A DNA stretch of 64,000 bases from Nocardioides sp. Arc9.136 (GTDB lineage Bacteria > Actinomycetota > Actinomycetes > Propionibacteriales > Nocardioidaceae), in contig NZ_CP113431.1 in NCBI RefSeq assembly GCF_030506255.1, positions 1,054,001-1,118,000 on the forward strand, given 5' to 3'. The notes beneath the pieces are model-generated. The model did not search any database. It worked only from the letters and a program-made list of their open reading frames with translations, and was not told where the DNA came from. Positions 52,226-61,445 of this stretch are shown in pieces (position 1 is the stretch's first letter; each line of letters starts with the position of its first letter). Both the position numbers and the translations under genes were made by a program.

Positions 52226-52461
52226 GCGGTCCTCTCCGGGCGGATGGGTCGAAGTGACTCCATGACCCGGTTCACGTCGTCGGCACCCATTTATTGCAGA
52301 AGTAAAGAGCGACTGCAACAAGTACGAGGTGGTCCAAGCCACCTCCCTAATGTTCACCTCGGCTCAGGGATCCGTGTCCAGAGCCACGGGGGCCTAATCG
52401 GTGGCCCCTATCGGCGCGCTGTTGCGCGCCACACTTAATCATTCCGGAAGGAAACACACGC
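52226..52461. other. Divergent intergenic region with several hairpins
   Basis: AT-richer than its surroundings. It contains the inverted repeat ttgcag/ctgcaa (52294-52299 and 52313-52318), a gaggtgg/ccacctc hairpin near 52329-52348, and a gcgcgc/gcgcgc hairpin near 52417-52432. A long structured 5' leader for the surface-protein gene is likely; its ribosome site is ggaagga at 52446-52452. Confidence 0.5.
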
Positions 52462-55032
52462 ATGAACAGCAGCGGCATCAAGCGGGGTCTCGCGGTTTCC
52501 GCGATCTCCGCTCTCGCGGTGGCCGGTATCCCGGCCCTCGCCACCTCGGCTTCGGCCGCCCCCGGTGACGTCCTGACCGTCGCCACCACCGGCCCCGCCC
52601 TCAACGGTGGCGCCGAGGGCGCGGTCGTCGTCCTCAACACCCGCGGCATCGACCCCGCGGACCTCGCCGTCATCGGTGCGAACCTGACCGACTCCGAGGA
52701 CAACGCCAACCAGAGCGTCGCGATCGTCGGCACGCCGACCCTCGTCGCCAGCGGCGCCCCGGGCGACACCACGCCCAACGACCAGCTCGACCAGATCACC
52801 GTCCGCGTCTCCGTCACCACGCCGGCCGCGGGCGCCACCGCCAACTTCGCGATCTTCGAGGACGAGGACGGCGACGCGGCTGTCGACGCCACCGAGTCCC
52901 GCTCGCAGGTCTCGATCCAGACGGCCGGCCCGGTCGCCCAGATCGACGTCACCCCGGCCAGCCAGACCGCTCCGGTCGGCCAGGAGAGCGCTGACTACAC
53001 CGTCGTCGTCCGCGACGCCGCGGGCCGCGCGACCCAGCTCACCGGCGCCCAGGAGCTCGACGTCACCGCCGCCGGCGGCGTGACCACCTTCGGCGACGCT
53101 GCCGACGGCGGCACCATCACCCAGGACGAGATCACCACCGGCACCGCGACCTTCACCGCGACCGGCACCGGCACCAGCGGCCTGCGCACCATCACGGTCG
53201 CCGCCGACGGCGCCGGCATCAGCGGCACCGACACCGCGACGCTGGACGTCGTCACCGCCGCGACGCTCGACGCCGGCGACATCGACGTCGTCACCGGCGC
53301 CGACAGCTGGACCGGCTTCGGCGACGTGGACGACGACGCGACCGACCCCGACAACCCGGTCGCCGTCCGCGTCGACCAGAGCTCGATCCGCATCGACATC
53401 GCGTCCGACGACGTGGCCGACCGCGGCGCGACCGTTGTCTTCAACATCGACGGCACCGACGTGGGCCCGGGCAACGGCCTGACCTTCGGCGGCCGCCCGA
53501 CCGCGACCGTGGCGACGACCCTGGACGCCCAGGGCCGCGGCTCGGTCACCATCACCCCCGACGCCGGCACCATCCAGGACGGCGACACCTTCACCGTCGG
53601 CGGCTCCGGCCTCGGCACGCTGAACTTCCAGTTCCAGCGCGCGGAGCTCTCCGCGGTCCAGGCCCCGGCGAACGTCTACATCTCCGGCATCGACGGCAGC
53701 GTCAACGTCTCCGTCACCACGACCGACCAGTTCGGTCTGCCGATCGCCGGCGCCCAGGTCGACGCGGCCCGCACCCTCGGCGCCAACTCGCCCGAGGCGT
53801 TCCAGCCCCGCAAGACCACCGACGCCAACGGCCAGGCCACCTTCACGTTCACCGACGTGAACGCGGTTCCCGGTCAGACGTCCGAGGTCACCTTCCGCGC
53901 GTTCGCCGACCAGTTCGACGCCACGCCGGACGCCTTCGACACCGCGACCATCCGCTACACCGCGGACGGCCTCGGCGCCGACTTCACGCTGTCGCTCGAC
54001 GGCGTCAACACCGCCGGCACCGCGTACAACCCGGCCAGCGTCTCCATCGAGCCGCTGACCGACACCGTCGCCAACGACGGCAACGTCGCCCAGGGCGACG
54101 AGGTCGCGAACCTCGGCATCGTGGGTGGCGAGAACGGCGCCCCGGTGACCGTCTCCGTCGACAACGGCGCCCGCATCCTGGTCAACGGCGACACCCGCCT
54201 CTCCGACGGCGTCGCCTCGGCGACCGGCGTCGTGGGCACGGACACCTTCGAGATCGTCGGCACCAAGGCCGGCCTCACCACGGTGACCGTCACGTCGGCC
54301 GGCCGCACCAAGACCGCGCAGCTCACGGTCGAGGCGCAGGACGACCAGTCCACCGCCCGCAACGTGTCGATCAGCGGCCCGGCCACGGCCCCCGCCGACA
54401 CCGAGCAGATCACCTACACCGCGGTCGTCACCGACGCGTTCGGCAACGCCGTCGCCGGCGTGCCGGTCCAGGCCCTGAACATCCAGGTCTCCGGCCCGGG
54501 CTCGTTCCAGGACAGCGACGCGCAGACCAACGCGCAGGGTCAGCTCAACATCAACGTCGACGTCGACGACAACGCCGAGGGCTCGATCACGGTCCGCGTC
54601 GAGGGCATCCAGGGCTTCGGCTACCAGTTCGGTGCGGCCGCCAACCAGGCCACGCCGGGCTCGACCGCCGGTGCGGCCGAGGGTCTCCCCGTGTCGTCGA
54701 ACGTCGCCAGCGCGACCACGACGATCGACGGCAAGCCGACCGACCCTGATGACAAGGTGACGATCAACGCCGGCATCACGAGCGAGAGCAAGGGCAAGTA
54801 CGACGTCATCACCGTCAACGCTCGCCGCGCCGGTGCCGACGCCAACGTCAAGCTCTTCCGCGTGAAGAACGGCGTGGCCAAGCGCGTCAAGCAGAAGGCC
54901 CTGGGCGAGGACGGCGTCGCGAAGTTCAAGCGCGCCGACCTCAACGGCTCCAAGGCCACCCGCTACTACGCGGTGGTCGGCGAGTCGGCGACGAGCCTGA
55001 AGGACAAGACCAAGACCATCTCGGTCAAGTGA
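52462..55032 (+). CDS. Large secreted Ig-like surface protein 1
   Basis: An 856-aa exported protein. Signal peptide residues 1-33 with cleavage near ASA-AP. The rest is beta-rich, with invasin/Big_1-like repeats (for example VTTTDQFGLPIAGAQVD followed by DANGQATFTF, and AVVTDAFGNAVAGVPVQ). There is no LPxTG, no transmembrane tail and almost no Cys. The last ~90 residues form a Lys-rich module ending TKTISVK that recurs at the end of protein 2. Codon use is extremely C-ending, suggesting very high expression, as for an S-layer protein. RBS ggaagga 9 nt before ATG. Confidence 0.82.
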   Translation: MNSSGIKRGLAVSAISALAVAGIPALATSASAAPGDVLTVATTGPALNGGAEGAVVVLNTRGIDPADLAVIGANLTDSEDNANQSVAIVGTPTLVASGAPGDTTPNDQLDQITVRVSVTTPAAGATANFAIFEDEDGDAAVDATESRSQVSIQTAGPVAQIDVTPASQTAPVGQESADYTVVVRDAAGRATQLTGAQELDVTAAGGVTTFGDAADGGTITQDEITTGTATFTATGTGTSGLRTITVAADGAGISGTDTATLDVVTAATLDAGDIDVVTGADSWTGFGDVDDDATDPDNPVAVRVDQSSIRIDIASDDVADRGATVVFNIDGTDVGPGNGLTFGGRPTATVATTLDAQGRGSVTITPDAGTIQDGDTFTVGGSGLGTLNFQFQRAELSAVQAPANVYISGIDGSVNVSVTTTDQFGLPIAGAQVDAARTLGANSPEAFQPRKTTDANGQATFTFTDVNAVPGQTSEVTFRAFADQFDATPDAFDTATIRYTADGLGADFTLSLDGVNTAGTAYNPASVSIEPLTDTVANDGNVAQGDEVANLGIVGGENGAPVTVSVDNGARILVNGDTRLSDGVASATGVVGTDTFEIVGTKAGLTTVTVTSAGRTKTAQLTVEAQDDQSTARNVSISGPATAPADTEQITYTAVVTDAFGNAVAGVPVQALNIQVSGPGSFQDSDAQTNAQGQLNINVDVDDNAEGSITVRVEGIQGFGYQFGAAANQATPGSTAGAAEGLPVSSNVASATTTIDGKPTDPDDKVTINAGITSESKGKYDVITVNARRAGADANVKLFRVKNGVAKRVKQKALGEDGVAKFKRADLNGSKATRYYAVVGESATSLKDKTKTISVK

Positions 55033-55057
55033 CCTTGTTCGTCTGAACCACGGGTGA

Positions 55058-55083
55058 CTCCCCGGGCCTTCGGGCCCGGGGAG
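55058..55083 (+). terminator. Terminator hairpin with UUCG loop
   Basis: ctccccgggcc (55058-55068), loop TTCG, ggcccggggag (55073-55083): an 11-bp perfect stem 26 bp after the surface-protein stop. No T-tract. Confidence 0.8.
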
Positions 55084-55155
55084 GAGCTCCCACCGGGGGC
55101 CTAGCTCCCGCAGCCCCCGGGGCTGCAGTACCACCGATAGTCGGGACACACAGAC

Positions 55156-55206
55156 GCGGTCCGGGCCATTCTCTGTTTGCCGCTGCGCGAGAATGGTCCG
55201 GACCGC
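55156..55206. other. 18-bp inverted repeat with 15-nt loop
   Basis: gcggtccgggccattctc (55156-55173) pairs with gagaatggtccggaccgc (55189-55206) at 17 of 18 positions, with one G-T. It lies between the two surface-protein genes. Confidence 0.7.
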
Positions 55207-55245
55207 CTGTCTCACCCTAGGGCACGCGATGTGCGAGACCCTGAC

Positions 55246-55274
55246 AAGGACGCCGTGCGACGCACGGCGTCCTT
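55246..55274 (+). terminator. Terminator-like or attenuator hairpin upstream of surface protein 2
   Basis: aaggacgccgtgc (55246-55258), loop GAC, gcacggcgtcctt (55262-55274), then TG. A perfect 13-bp stem, 180 bp before the second surface-protein gene. It could attenuate readthrough into that gene. Apart from these hairpins, 55033-55453 holds nothing I can assign. Confidence 0.6.
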
Positions 55275-55453
55275 TGCATTTCACCGAGTGGACCAGACCG
55301 GACGACACGCATGTCCTCCATCCGGATGGTCACGGGCAACGTCGGTGCGCGCTGCCAGCATCGGCGTGCAACCACATGGGGAACCAGCAGCGGAGCCCTG
55401 TGAACGTCGCCGAGAGCCTCTCGGCGAACCGCTCACTCGGAGGTGCACACAGC

Positions 55454-58400
55454 ATGCGCAGAACCATCACGCGCGGTCTCGCGACCGCTTCCGTCACCGC
55501 CCTCGCCGTCACCGGCGTACCGGTGGCCGCCTGGGCGACCACCGTCGCCGAGCAGGTCGGCGCCGGCGAGGTCGTCCTGTACAGCCAGTTCGGCTCCGGC
55601 AACGAGGCGAGCTCGCGTGCCGACGGCACGGACTCCACGATCCGGCTCGCCGCGGGCGCCGGGAACGACGTGTCGGCGGTGACCTTCTCCTACTCGGTCG
55701 GCGGCGGCTACGAGACCATCACGACGGTCAGCCAGCGCAACGACGACGGCCTGTTCACCTTCGAGTGGACGCCGCCCGCCTCGGTGCAGGGCACGACCGT
55801 GACCCTGCGCGCCAGCGCGAGCGTCGGCGGCACCACGGTGAACGCCGACCGCGCCAGCGTCGAGGTGTCCGCGCCGGGCGGCACCGCGAACACCGTCAAC
55901 CTCGCCCAGGGCACGCGGCTCGGTGTGTTCCAGCAGCCGTACGGCCTCACGCAGGACAGCCAGCTCGTCCGGGTCAGCGGCACCACGTCCGCCACCTCCG
56001 GCAACGTCGCCGTCTCCCGCCTCGACGGGGAGGGCGCCGCCCAGGGCACGACGAACGCGCCGGTGACCGCAGCGCAGGGCGCGACGACCGGCACCTTCGA
56101 GGGCTCCCTCGACATCACCGGATACCCGTACGGCGAGGGCGCCGGCGCGGTCGACCAGCTCGTGCTCGGCGCCGACCGCGACACCGACGACGTCGAGGGC
56201 TACACCCTCTACCGGCAGACCATCACCACCGTCACGGCCGCGGCCGACCGCACCCAGGTGCCGGCCGGGCAGGACGCCGCGGTCACCGTCACCGTCAAGG
56301 ACCAGGACGGCCAGCCGATCGTCGGCGCCGAGGTCCGCTCGTCCGAGGGCGGGCTGCTCGCCCAGCCGGAGTACACCGACGCCGACGGCCAGGCGACGTT
56401 CCAGCAGGGTTCGGGCACGGCGTACTACTACGCCAACGCGACCGCCGGCAACGCCTACGAGGAGTCGCTCGGCGACAAGCGGTCCGCCGACGTCACCGTC
56501 ACCCAGTACAACGCGAGCCCGGCGAAGCTGGCCGGCAGCTCGGCCGACGGCCCGGCGTTCGACGTCGACGAGTCAGCCACCGGTGACATCGCCGTCCAGG
56601 TGCAGGACCAGAACGGCAACGACCAGGCGGTGCCGCTGCGCACGGTCCGCTACTACTGGCAGATCACCCCGTTCGACGGCTCGCCGGCCACCGTCCGGTC
56701 GCCCGCGACCGGGACCTCGACCGCCACCACGAACGAGGACGGCCGCGCGAGCATCCCGTTGCCGACCGGCCAGGAGTCCGGCACCTACGAGCTCTTCGCC
56801 GAGCTCGCCCCCGCGCCCCTGACCGGCACGGGCGCCATCCCGAGCAGCAAGGTGCTGACGGTCAAGGCCGGCGAGGCGTCGGTCGAGTACGACGCCGCGA
56901 GCCCCGAGCAGGCGGTCGCCGGCGGGTCCGAGGTCGTCGACGGCTCCCTCGAGCTCGAGGACGGCACCGGCCTGGGCGGCCGGAGCATCGCGCTGACCTA
57001 CCAGCGCGGCACCGAGTCCGGCACGGGCGCCGGTCAGGCCGGGGACGCCGGCTTCACCGACGCCTCCGGCGCGATCACGACCAGCCGGACGGTCACCACG
57101 GCCGCCGACGGGGGCTTCTCGGTCACGGTCAAGGACCCGACGGAGAACCCGCAGCCGGAGGAGAAGGGCGGCGGCATCGACGCCGCCCCGGCCGGGAACG
57201 CCGACGCCGCGGCCAACGACCACGGCGTGGACTTCCTCAAGTCCGTCACCGCCGGCAAGGTGGAGATCGCCCCGGAGACCGCGCTCAGCACCGACGGCAA
57301 GACCCCCGGCCGGCCGGTCAGCTCGCGGGTGACGGTCACCAGCGCCGAGGGCACCCCGCTGGCCAACCAGACGGTCACCCTCACCACCGACAAGGGCTTC
57401 TTCACGCCGTACGCCGCGACCGCGGCGGCGCTGACGCCCGACCCGGCCCCCGCCGCGGGTGCCGACGCCGGTGAGGTCAAGGACAGCGGCAAGACGATCA
57501 CCGTCCGCACCAACGAGCAGGGCGTCGCCACGTTCACGCTCGCCATCGAGCGCGACGCCGGCTTCGACGACGACGGCAAGGTCGACGCGACCGTGACCGC
57601 GACCGTCGGCGGGTCGAGCGACACCGAGGTCGTCGACTGGACCTCGGCCAACCCGGTCAACGGTGGCAAGGTCCGCGTCGAGTTCGCGCCGGACGCCGCC
57701 CAGGAGTCGGGCGTGCTCCCGAAGGCGCCGACCGGCGACGAGGTCTTCTTCGACCTCTTCACCGAGGACCAGTTCGGCAACCTCGTCGGCGGGGAGACGG
57801 TCAACCTGTCCGAGGACGCCCCGGGCGCGCAGCTCTCGGCGTCCACGGCGCAGTCGGACTTCGCCAAGGACGGCGACTTCTCGGCGACGGCCCGGTCGGC
57901 CGGCGACGCGGTCGTCACGGCCAGCTGGCAGACCGAGTCCAACCGGTACGGCTCGGCCACCCCGCCGGTCGCCACGGCCGGCACCGAGACCGTCACCGGC
58001 TCGCGGACGGTCGGCTTCTACGCGGTCGACCACGCGGCCTCGACGTTCCGTCTCGACCACTCCGGCGCCGACAGCCAGCGGGTCGGCTCCACGGTGACCT
58101 CGACGTACACCGCGGTGGACCAGAACGGCGAGCCGATCTCGGACCTGTTCGTCCAGTTCTTCCGCAGCGGGCCGGACCGCAACGGCAACGGCGAGGGCAG
58201 CCAGACCAGCGGCCTGCTCGGCCAGGACGGCAAGCTGGAGTACGTCTTCCAGGGCGGCCGGGCCGGCACCGCGACCATCACCGTGGTCGCCCGCGAGGGC
58301 TCCGCGACCGCCGACACGGTCCCGGCCGCGCAGCGCACCGACCGGATCACCTTCACCGGCGGCAGCAGCCTGCAGGCGGTCGTCGCCAAGCTCACCGGCG

Positions 58401-58654
58401 GCAACGCCGCCGGCGGCAAGGACCGGCTGACGGTCAAGGCGCCGGCGAAGGCCAAGGGCGCGAAGGTCACGCTCTACAAGGTCAAGGCCAACGGCAAGCG
58501 GGTCGTCGTGACGACCGGCAGGCTCAGCGCCAAGGGCGCCAAGACCTTCACGGTCAAGGACACCAACGGCGGCGCGCGGACGACGTACGTCGCCAAGGTC
58601 GCCAAGACCGCCCGCACCAAGGCCGACACCACGGGCAAGACCTCCGTGAAGTGA
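55454..58654 (+). CDS. Large secreted Ig-like surface protein 2
   Basis: A 1066-aa exported protein. Signal peptide residues 1-28 (cleavage near AWA). Multiple Big_1-like beta domains: VTVKDQDGQPIVGAEVRSSE then DADGQATF, and LFTEDQFGNLVGGETVNL. An acidic Pro/Glu/Gly-rich linker is near the middle (about 555-590). The C-terminal ~80 residues are rich in Lys/Ala (KAPAKAKGAKVTLYKVKANG) and end TGKTSVK, parallel to protein 1. No sortase motif. ATG 55454 is chosen for its ggagg at 55439-55443; the frame is open 261 nt further upstream without a signal peptide. Confidence 0.82.
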   Translation: MRRTITRGLATASVTALAVTGVPVAAWATTVAEQVGAGEVVLYSQFGSGNEASSRADGTDSTIRLAAGAGNDVSAVTFSYSVGGGYETITTVSQRNDDGLFTFEWTPPASVQGTTVTLRASASVGGTTVNADRASVEVSAPGGTANTVNLAQGTRLGVFQQPYGLTQDSQLVRVSGTTSATSGNVAVSRLDGEGAAQGTTNAPVTAAQGATTGTFEGSLDITGYPYGEGAGAVDQLVLGADRDTDDVEGYTLYRQTITTVTAAADRTQVPAGQDAAVTVTVKDQDGQPIVGAEVRSSEGGLLAQPEYTDADGQATFQQGSGTAYYYANATAGNAYEESLGDKRSADVTVTQYNASPAKLAGSSADGPAFDVDESATGDIAVQVQDQNGNDQAVPLRTVRYYWQITPFDGSPATVRSPATGTSTATTNEDGRASIPLPTGQESGTYELFAELAPAPLTGTGAIPSSKVLTVKAGEASVEYDAASPEQAVAGGSEVVDGSLELEDGTGLGGRSIALTYQRGTESGTGAGQAGDAGFTDASGAITTSRTVTTAADGGFSVTVKDPTENPQPEEKGGGIDAAPAGNADAAANDHGVDFLKSVTAGKVEIAPETALSTDGKTPGRPVSSRVTVTSAEGTPLANQTVTLTTDKGFFTPYAATAAALTPDPAPAAGADAGEVKDSGKTITVRTNEQGVATFTLAIERDAGFDDDGKVDATVTATVGGSSDTEVVDWTSANPVNGGKVRVEFAPDAAQESGVLPKAPTGDEVFFDLFTEDQFGNLVGGETVNLSEDAPGAQLSASTAQSDFAKDGDFSATARSAGDAVVTASWQTESNRYGSATPPVATAGTETVTGSRTVGFYAVDHAASTFRLDHSGADSQRVGSTVTSTYTAVDQNGEPISDLFVQFFRSGPDRNGNGEGSQTSGLLGQDGKLEYVFQGGRAGTATITVVAREGSATADTVPAAQRTDRITFTGGSSLQAVVAKLTGGNAAGGKDRLTVKAPAKAKGAKVTLYKVKANGKRVVVTTGRLSAKGAKTFTVKDTNGGARTTYVAKVAKTARTKADTTGKTSVK

Positions 58655-58673
58655 CGACCGGCTAGCAGCACCG

Positions 58674-58707
58674 CGACGCCCCCGGACCGGACGGTCCGGG
58701 GGCGTCG
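58674..58707. terminator. Bidirectional terminator hairpin
   Basis: cgacgcccccggaccg (58674-58689), centre GA, cggtccgggggcgtcg (58692-58707): a perfect 16-bp stem between convergent genes. Confidence 0.85.
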
Positions 58708-58713
58708 TGCGTC

Positions 58714-59763
58714 TCAGGCCGGGACCGACGACCGCGGCACCGCGACCACCCACCGGCGGCGCGGGTGCTCGGTGACGGTCCACAGCAGGTCGTCCTGCGG
58801 CCACCAGCAGATGTCCTCGGGCCCCATCGGCAGCGCCCGCCGGTGGCGGCGGAACGATCCGGGGGCGCCGACGTGCAGCGAGCCGGAGGTCCAGGGGCCG
58901 TGCGAGGCGGTCACGTGGTAGTCGCCGCCGGCCGTCACCGCGCCCTGCATGCCGGCGAGCCCGGTGTCGTCGAGCGCGGCCGGGCGGGCGTACCCGGCCT
59001 CGTCGAGCACCGGCAGCCCGGTGTCGGCGTCCAGCGGGTAGTGGGCGAACCGACGGGTCTGCTTGCGGCGGCCGTACTCCCCGGCGAGCAGGCCGGGCGG
59101 GGTGGTGGACCGGTCCAGGGAGAGGAAGGAGTACCGCAGCCTCTCGACCCCCTCGTCGGCGGCGGCCCGGTGGGTGAAGCGCACCGGCAGGACGTAGCGG
59201 TAGCCGAACAGCGAGTCGCCCTCGACCGGCGCCCACATCAGGTCCTCCAGGCGCACCGACACGAAGCCGCGGGCCGTGGCGGCCACGTGGACGTACGGCC
59301 CGCGCCACACGATCCCCCCGGCGTGGACGCGAAGCGGCTCGAGGTGCACCGCGCCGTCGGCGACCGTCGGCACGACCAGCAGCACGTGCCGGTAGCGCAG
59401 CGTGTCGAGGTCGACGAACGTCAGCCGCGAGCCCTGGTCGGCCTTGGCGTACCAGGAGACCACCAGCACCCGGCGGCCCTCGACCAGGTCGGTGGAGTCC
59501 GAGGCGTCCGCGGAGGAGGAGATGCCCTGCGGCCACCACAGCGGGTCGCGCCGGTCGGCGGCGTCCCAGGTGAAGGCCCGCCGCACCTTCCGCCCCAGCA
59601 GCCGGCCCAGCGGCGACCGGCGCCCGCGGCGGCCGGAGGCGCGGAGGTCCTCGAGGAACCGGCCGACGGGCACCCGCCCGCCGCCCGAGGGTTCCAGGCG
59701 GGCGGCGAGCGCCTCGATCTCGTCGACGTTCTCCGTGGTCCGGGTCAGGTGCACTCCGTGCAT
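58714..59763 (-). CDS. Hypothetical protein
   Basis: A 349-aa soluble protein with no recognised family. It is rich in aromatic and basic residues, with several WW/W pairs (DPLWWPQGISSS, DICWWPQDDLLW) and segments such as VLVVSWYAKADQGSRLTFVDLD. The N-terminus resembles a leucine/acidic dimerisation helix (ENVDEIEALAARLE). There is no signal peptide or membrane helix. The middle looks like a beta-propeller or lectin-like domain, but I cannot assign it. Divergent from the Nudix gene, 23 bp apart. Confidence 0.75.
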   Translation of the reverse strand: MHGVHLTRTTENVDEIEALAARLEPSGGGRVPVGRFLEDLRASGRRGRRSPLGRLLGRKVRRAFTWDAADRRDPLWWPQGISSSADASDSTDLVEGRRVLVVSWYAKADQGSRLTFVDLDTLRYRHVLLVVPTVADGAVHLEPLRVHAGGIVWRGPYVHVAATARGFVSVRLEDLMWAPVEGDSLFGYRYVLPVRFTHRAAADEGVERLRYSFLSLDRSTTPPGLLAGEYGRRKQTRRFAHYPLDADTGLPVLDEAGYARPAALDDTGLAGMQGAVTAGGDYHVTASHGPWTSGSLHVGAPGSFRRHRRALPMGPEDICWWPQDDLLWTVTEHPRRRWVVAVPRSSVPA

Positions 59764-59773
59764 GCCCCGACCC

Positions 59774-59779
59774 TAGAGT
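59774..59779 (+). promoter_or_regulatory. -10 box for leaderless Nudix transcript
   Basis: TAGAGT, 7 nt before the GTG at 59787. Confidence 0.6.
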
Positions 59780-59786
59780 TCGGCAG

Positions 59787-60479
59787 GTGAGGCAACAGGT
59801 CGTCGCCGCCGCGGTCGTCCGCGGCGGCCGGGTGCTGGCGGCGCGCCGTACCCGTCCTGCGGAGGCCGCCGGACGGTGGGAGCTGCCCGGCGGCAAGGTC
59901 GAGCCGGGGGAGCGGCCCGAGAGCGCCCTCGAGCGCGAGCTGGCCGAGGAGCTCGGCGTCGAGGTGGACGTCGTCCGCTGGCTCGCCGGCGTCGTGCCCA
60001 TCAGCGACACCCGCGAGCTCACCGCCGCCCTGGTCCGGATCGGCGGCGACGTCGAGGAGCCCGAGCCGCGCGACGACACCCACGACCGGCTCCGCTGGCT
60101 CGGGCCCGACGAGCTCGACGAGGTGGACTGGCTCGAGCCGGACCGCCCGTTCCTCGCCGAGGTCGCCCACGAGCTGCGGTCGACGGGGCCGAGCCTGCGG
60201 GCGGTGTTCTTCGAGGAGGACGACGCCGTGCAGGTCGCCCGCAGGCTCCGCCACGACGGGTACGACGCCCACGTCGAGCGCGAGCGGCTCGCCGGCGAGG
60301 ACGACGACGAGGACCACCCCTGGGCGGTGCTCGCCGACGCCCCGGTCGTCGCGCTGGAGCTCCTGGTCGACGAGCACGACGGCTGGCTGGACCACGAGGA
60401 CGGCGCGGAACAGACCGGGCCGGCGGCGGGTTCCCCCCTCGACCTGCCGACCTCACCTCGTCGGATCAAGCGCCCCTGA
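59787..60479 (+). CDS. Nudix (MutT-like) hydrolase fused to an RraB-like domain
   Basis: A 230-aa protein. The Nudix box is complete (G36, E42, R50-E-L, E54-E55, G57), and the order of residues near it resembles CTP/(d)NTP pyrophosphohydrolases of the MutT/NudG type. The C-terminal ~85 residues (about 138-215: FFEEDDAVQVARRL then ELLVDEHDGWLDHE) resemble RraB, the RNase E inhibitor. The fusion is unusual. GTG start with no ribosome site. Confidence 0.82.
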   Translation: MRQQVVAAAVVRGGRVLAARRTRPAEAAGRWELPGGKVEPGERPESALERELAEELGVEVDVVRWLAGVVPISDTRELTAALVRIGGDVEEPEPRDDTHDRLRWLGPDELDEVDWLEPDRPFLAEVAHELRSTGPSLRAVFFEEDDAVQVARRLRHDGYDAHVERERLAGEDDDEDHPWAVLADAPVVALELLVDEHDGWLDHEDGAEQTGPAAGSPLDLPTSPRRIKRP

Positions 60480-60489
60480 GCACCAGACC

Positions 60490-60495
60490 TAGGAT
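60490..60495 (+). promoter_or_regulatory. -10 box for leaderless mshB transcript
   Basis: TAGGAT, 7 nt before the ATG at 60503. Confidence 0.6.
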
Positions 60496-60502
60496 CATCC
60501 CC

Positions 60503-61438
60503 ATGCCCGAACGCCCCGAGCACCGCCTCCTCCTCGTCCACGCCCACCCCGACGACGAGACGATCGGCCAGGGCGCGACCATGGCGAAGTACGTCGCCGA
60601 GGGCCGCGGCGTCACGCTCGTGACCTGCACGGCCGGCGAGATGGGCGAGATCCTGGTGCCCGAGCTGGAGCACCTCGCGGCCGACAAGGAGGACCGCCTC
60701 GGCGAGCACCGTCGTGGCGAGATCGCCGACGCGATGAGCGAGCTGGGCGTCACCGACCACCGGTGGCTCGGCGGCTTCGGCACCTACCGCGACTCCGGCA
60801 TGGCCTGGCACCCCGACGGCCACGCGATCGGCGACCCCGAGGTGATCGCCAAGCACCCCAACGCCTTCTGGAACGCCGACCTCACCGAGGCCGCCGACCA
60901 CCTCGTCACGATCATCCGCGAGGTCCGGCCGCAGGTCCTGGTCACCTACGACCAGTTCGGCGGCTACGGCCACCCCGACCACATCCAGGCCCACCGGGTC
61001 GCGATGTACGCCGCGCAGCTCGCCGCCGTGCCGTCGTACAAGGCCGAGCTCGGCGAGCCGTGGGAGGTCGCCAAGATCTACTGGGGCGCGATGTCGGAGA
61101 GCCGGATGCGCCAGGGCCTGCGGATGCTCCGCGAGGCCGGCGACACCACGTCGTTCGAGGGGATGGACCCCGACGGCCCGCTCCCGCACTTCGTCACCCC
61201 CGACGAGAACCTCGCCGCGGGCATCGACGCGACCGACTTCGTGGACCGCAAGATGGCCGCGCTCAAGGCATACCCGACCCAGGTCACCACCGACGGGCCG
61301 TTCTTCGCGCTCAGCAACAACGTCGGCGCGACGGCCTGGGGCCTGGAGTTCTACCGGATCGCCAAGGGGCAGCAGGGCCCGGTCGGCGAGGACGGCCTCG
61401 AGAGCGACCTCTTCGCCGGGCTCCCTGCCGGCAGCTGA
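60503..61438 (+). CDS. mshB: N-acetyl-GlcN-Ins deacetylase, mycothiol biosynthesis
   Basis: A 311-aa LmbE-like zinc deacetylase that removes acetate from GlcNAc-inositol, the second step of mycothiol synthesis. Zinc and catalytic residues: AHPDDE (H15, D18) and HPDH (157-160), with TCTAGEMGE in between. Length and the C-terminal YRIAKG fit MshB; the mycothiol-conjugate amidase Mca is the nearest alternative. Followed 7 bp later by a small membrane-protein gene, a pairing frequent in actinobacteria. Confidence 0.92.
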   Translation: MPERPEHRLLLVHAHPDDETIGQGATMAKYVAEGRGVTLVTCTAGEMGEILVPELEHLAADKEDRLGEHRRGEIADAMSELGVTDHRWLGGFGTYRDSGMAWHPDGHAIGDPEVIAKHPNAFWNADLTEAADHLVTIIREVRPQVLVTYDQFGGYGHPDHIQAHRVAMYAAQLAAVPSYKAELGEPWEVAKIYWGAMSESRMRQGLRMLREAGDTTSFEGMDPDGPLPHFVTPDENLAAGIDATDFVDRKMAALKAYPTQVTTDGPFFALSNNVGATAWGLEFYRIAKGQQGPVGEDGLESDLFAGLPAGS

Positions 61439-61445
61439 CGCGCCG

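Noticed and set aside
55275-55453. Cobalamin or cyclic-di-AMP riboswitch before surface protein 2
   Set aside because: A few consensus-like words (ggggaaccagcag) are present, but I could not build the required conserved core by eye.
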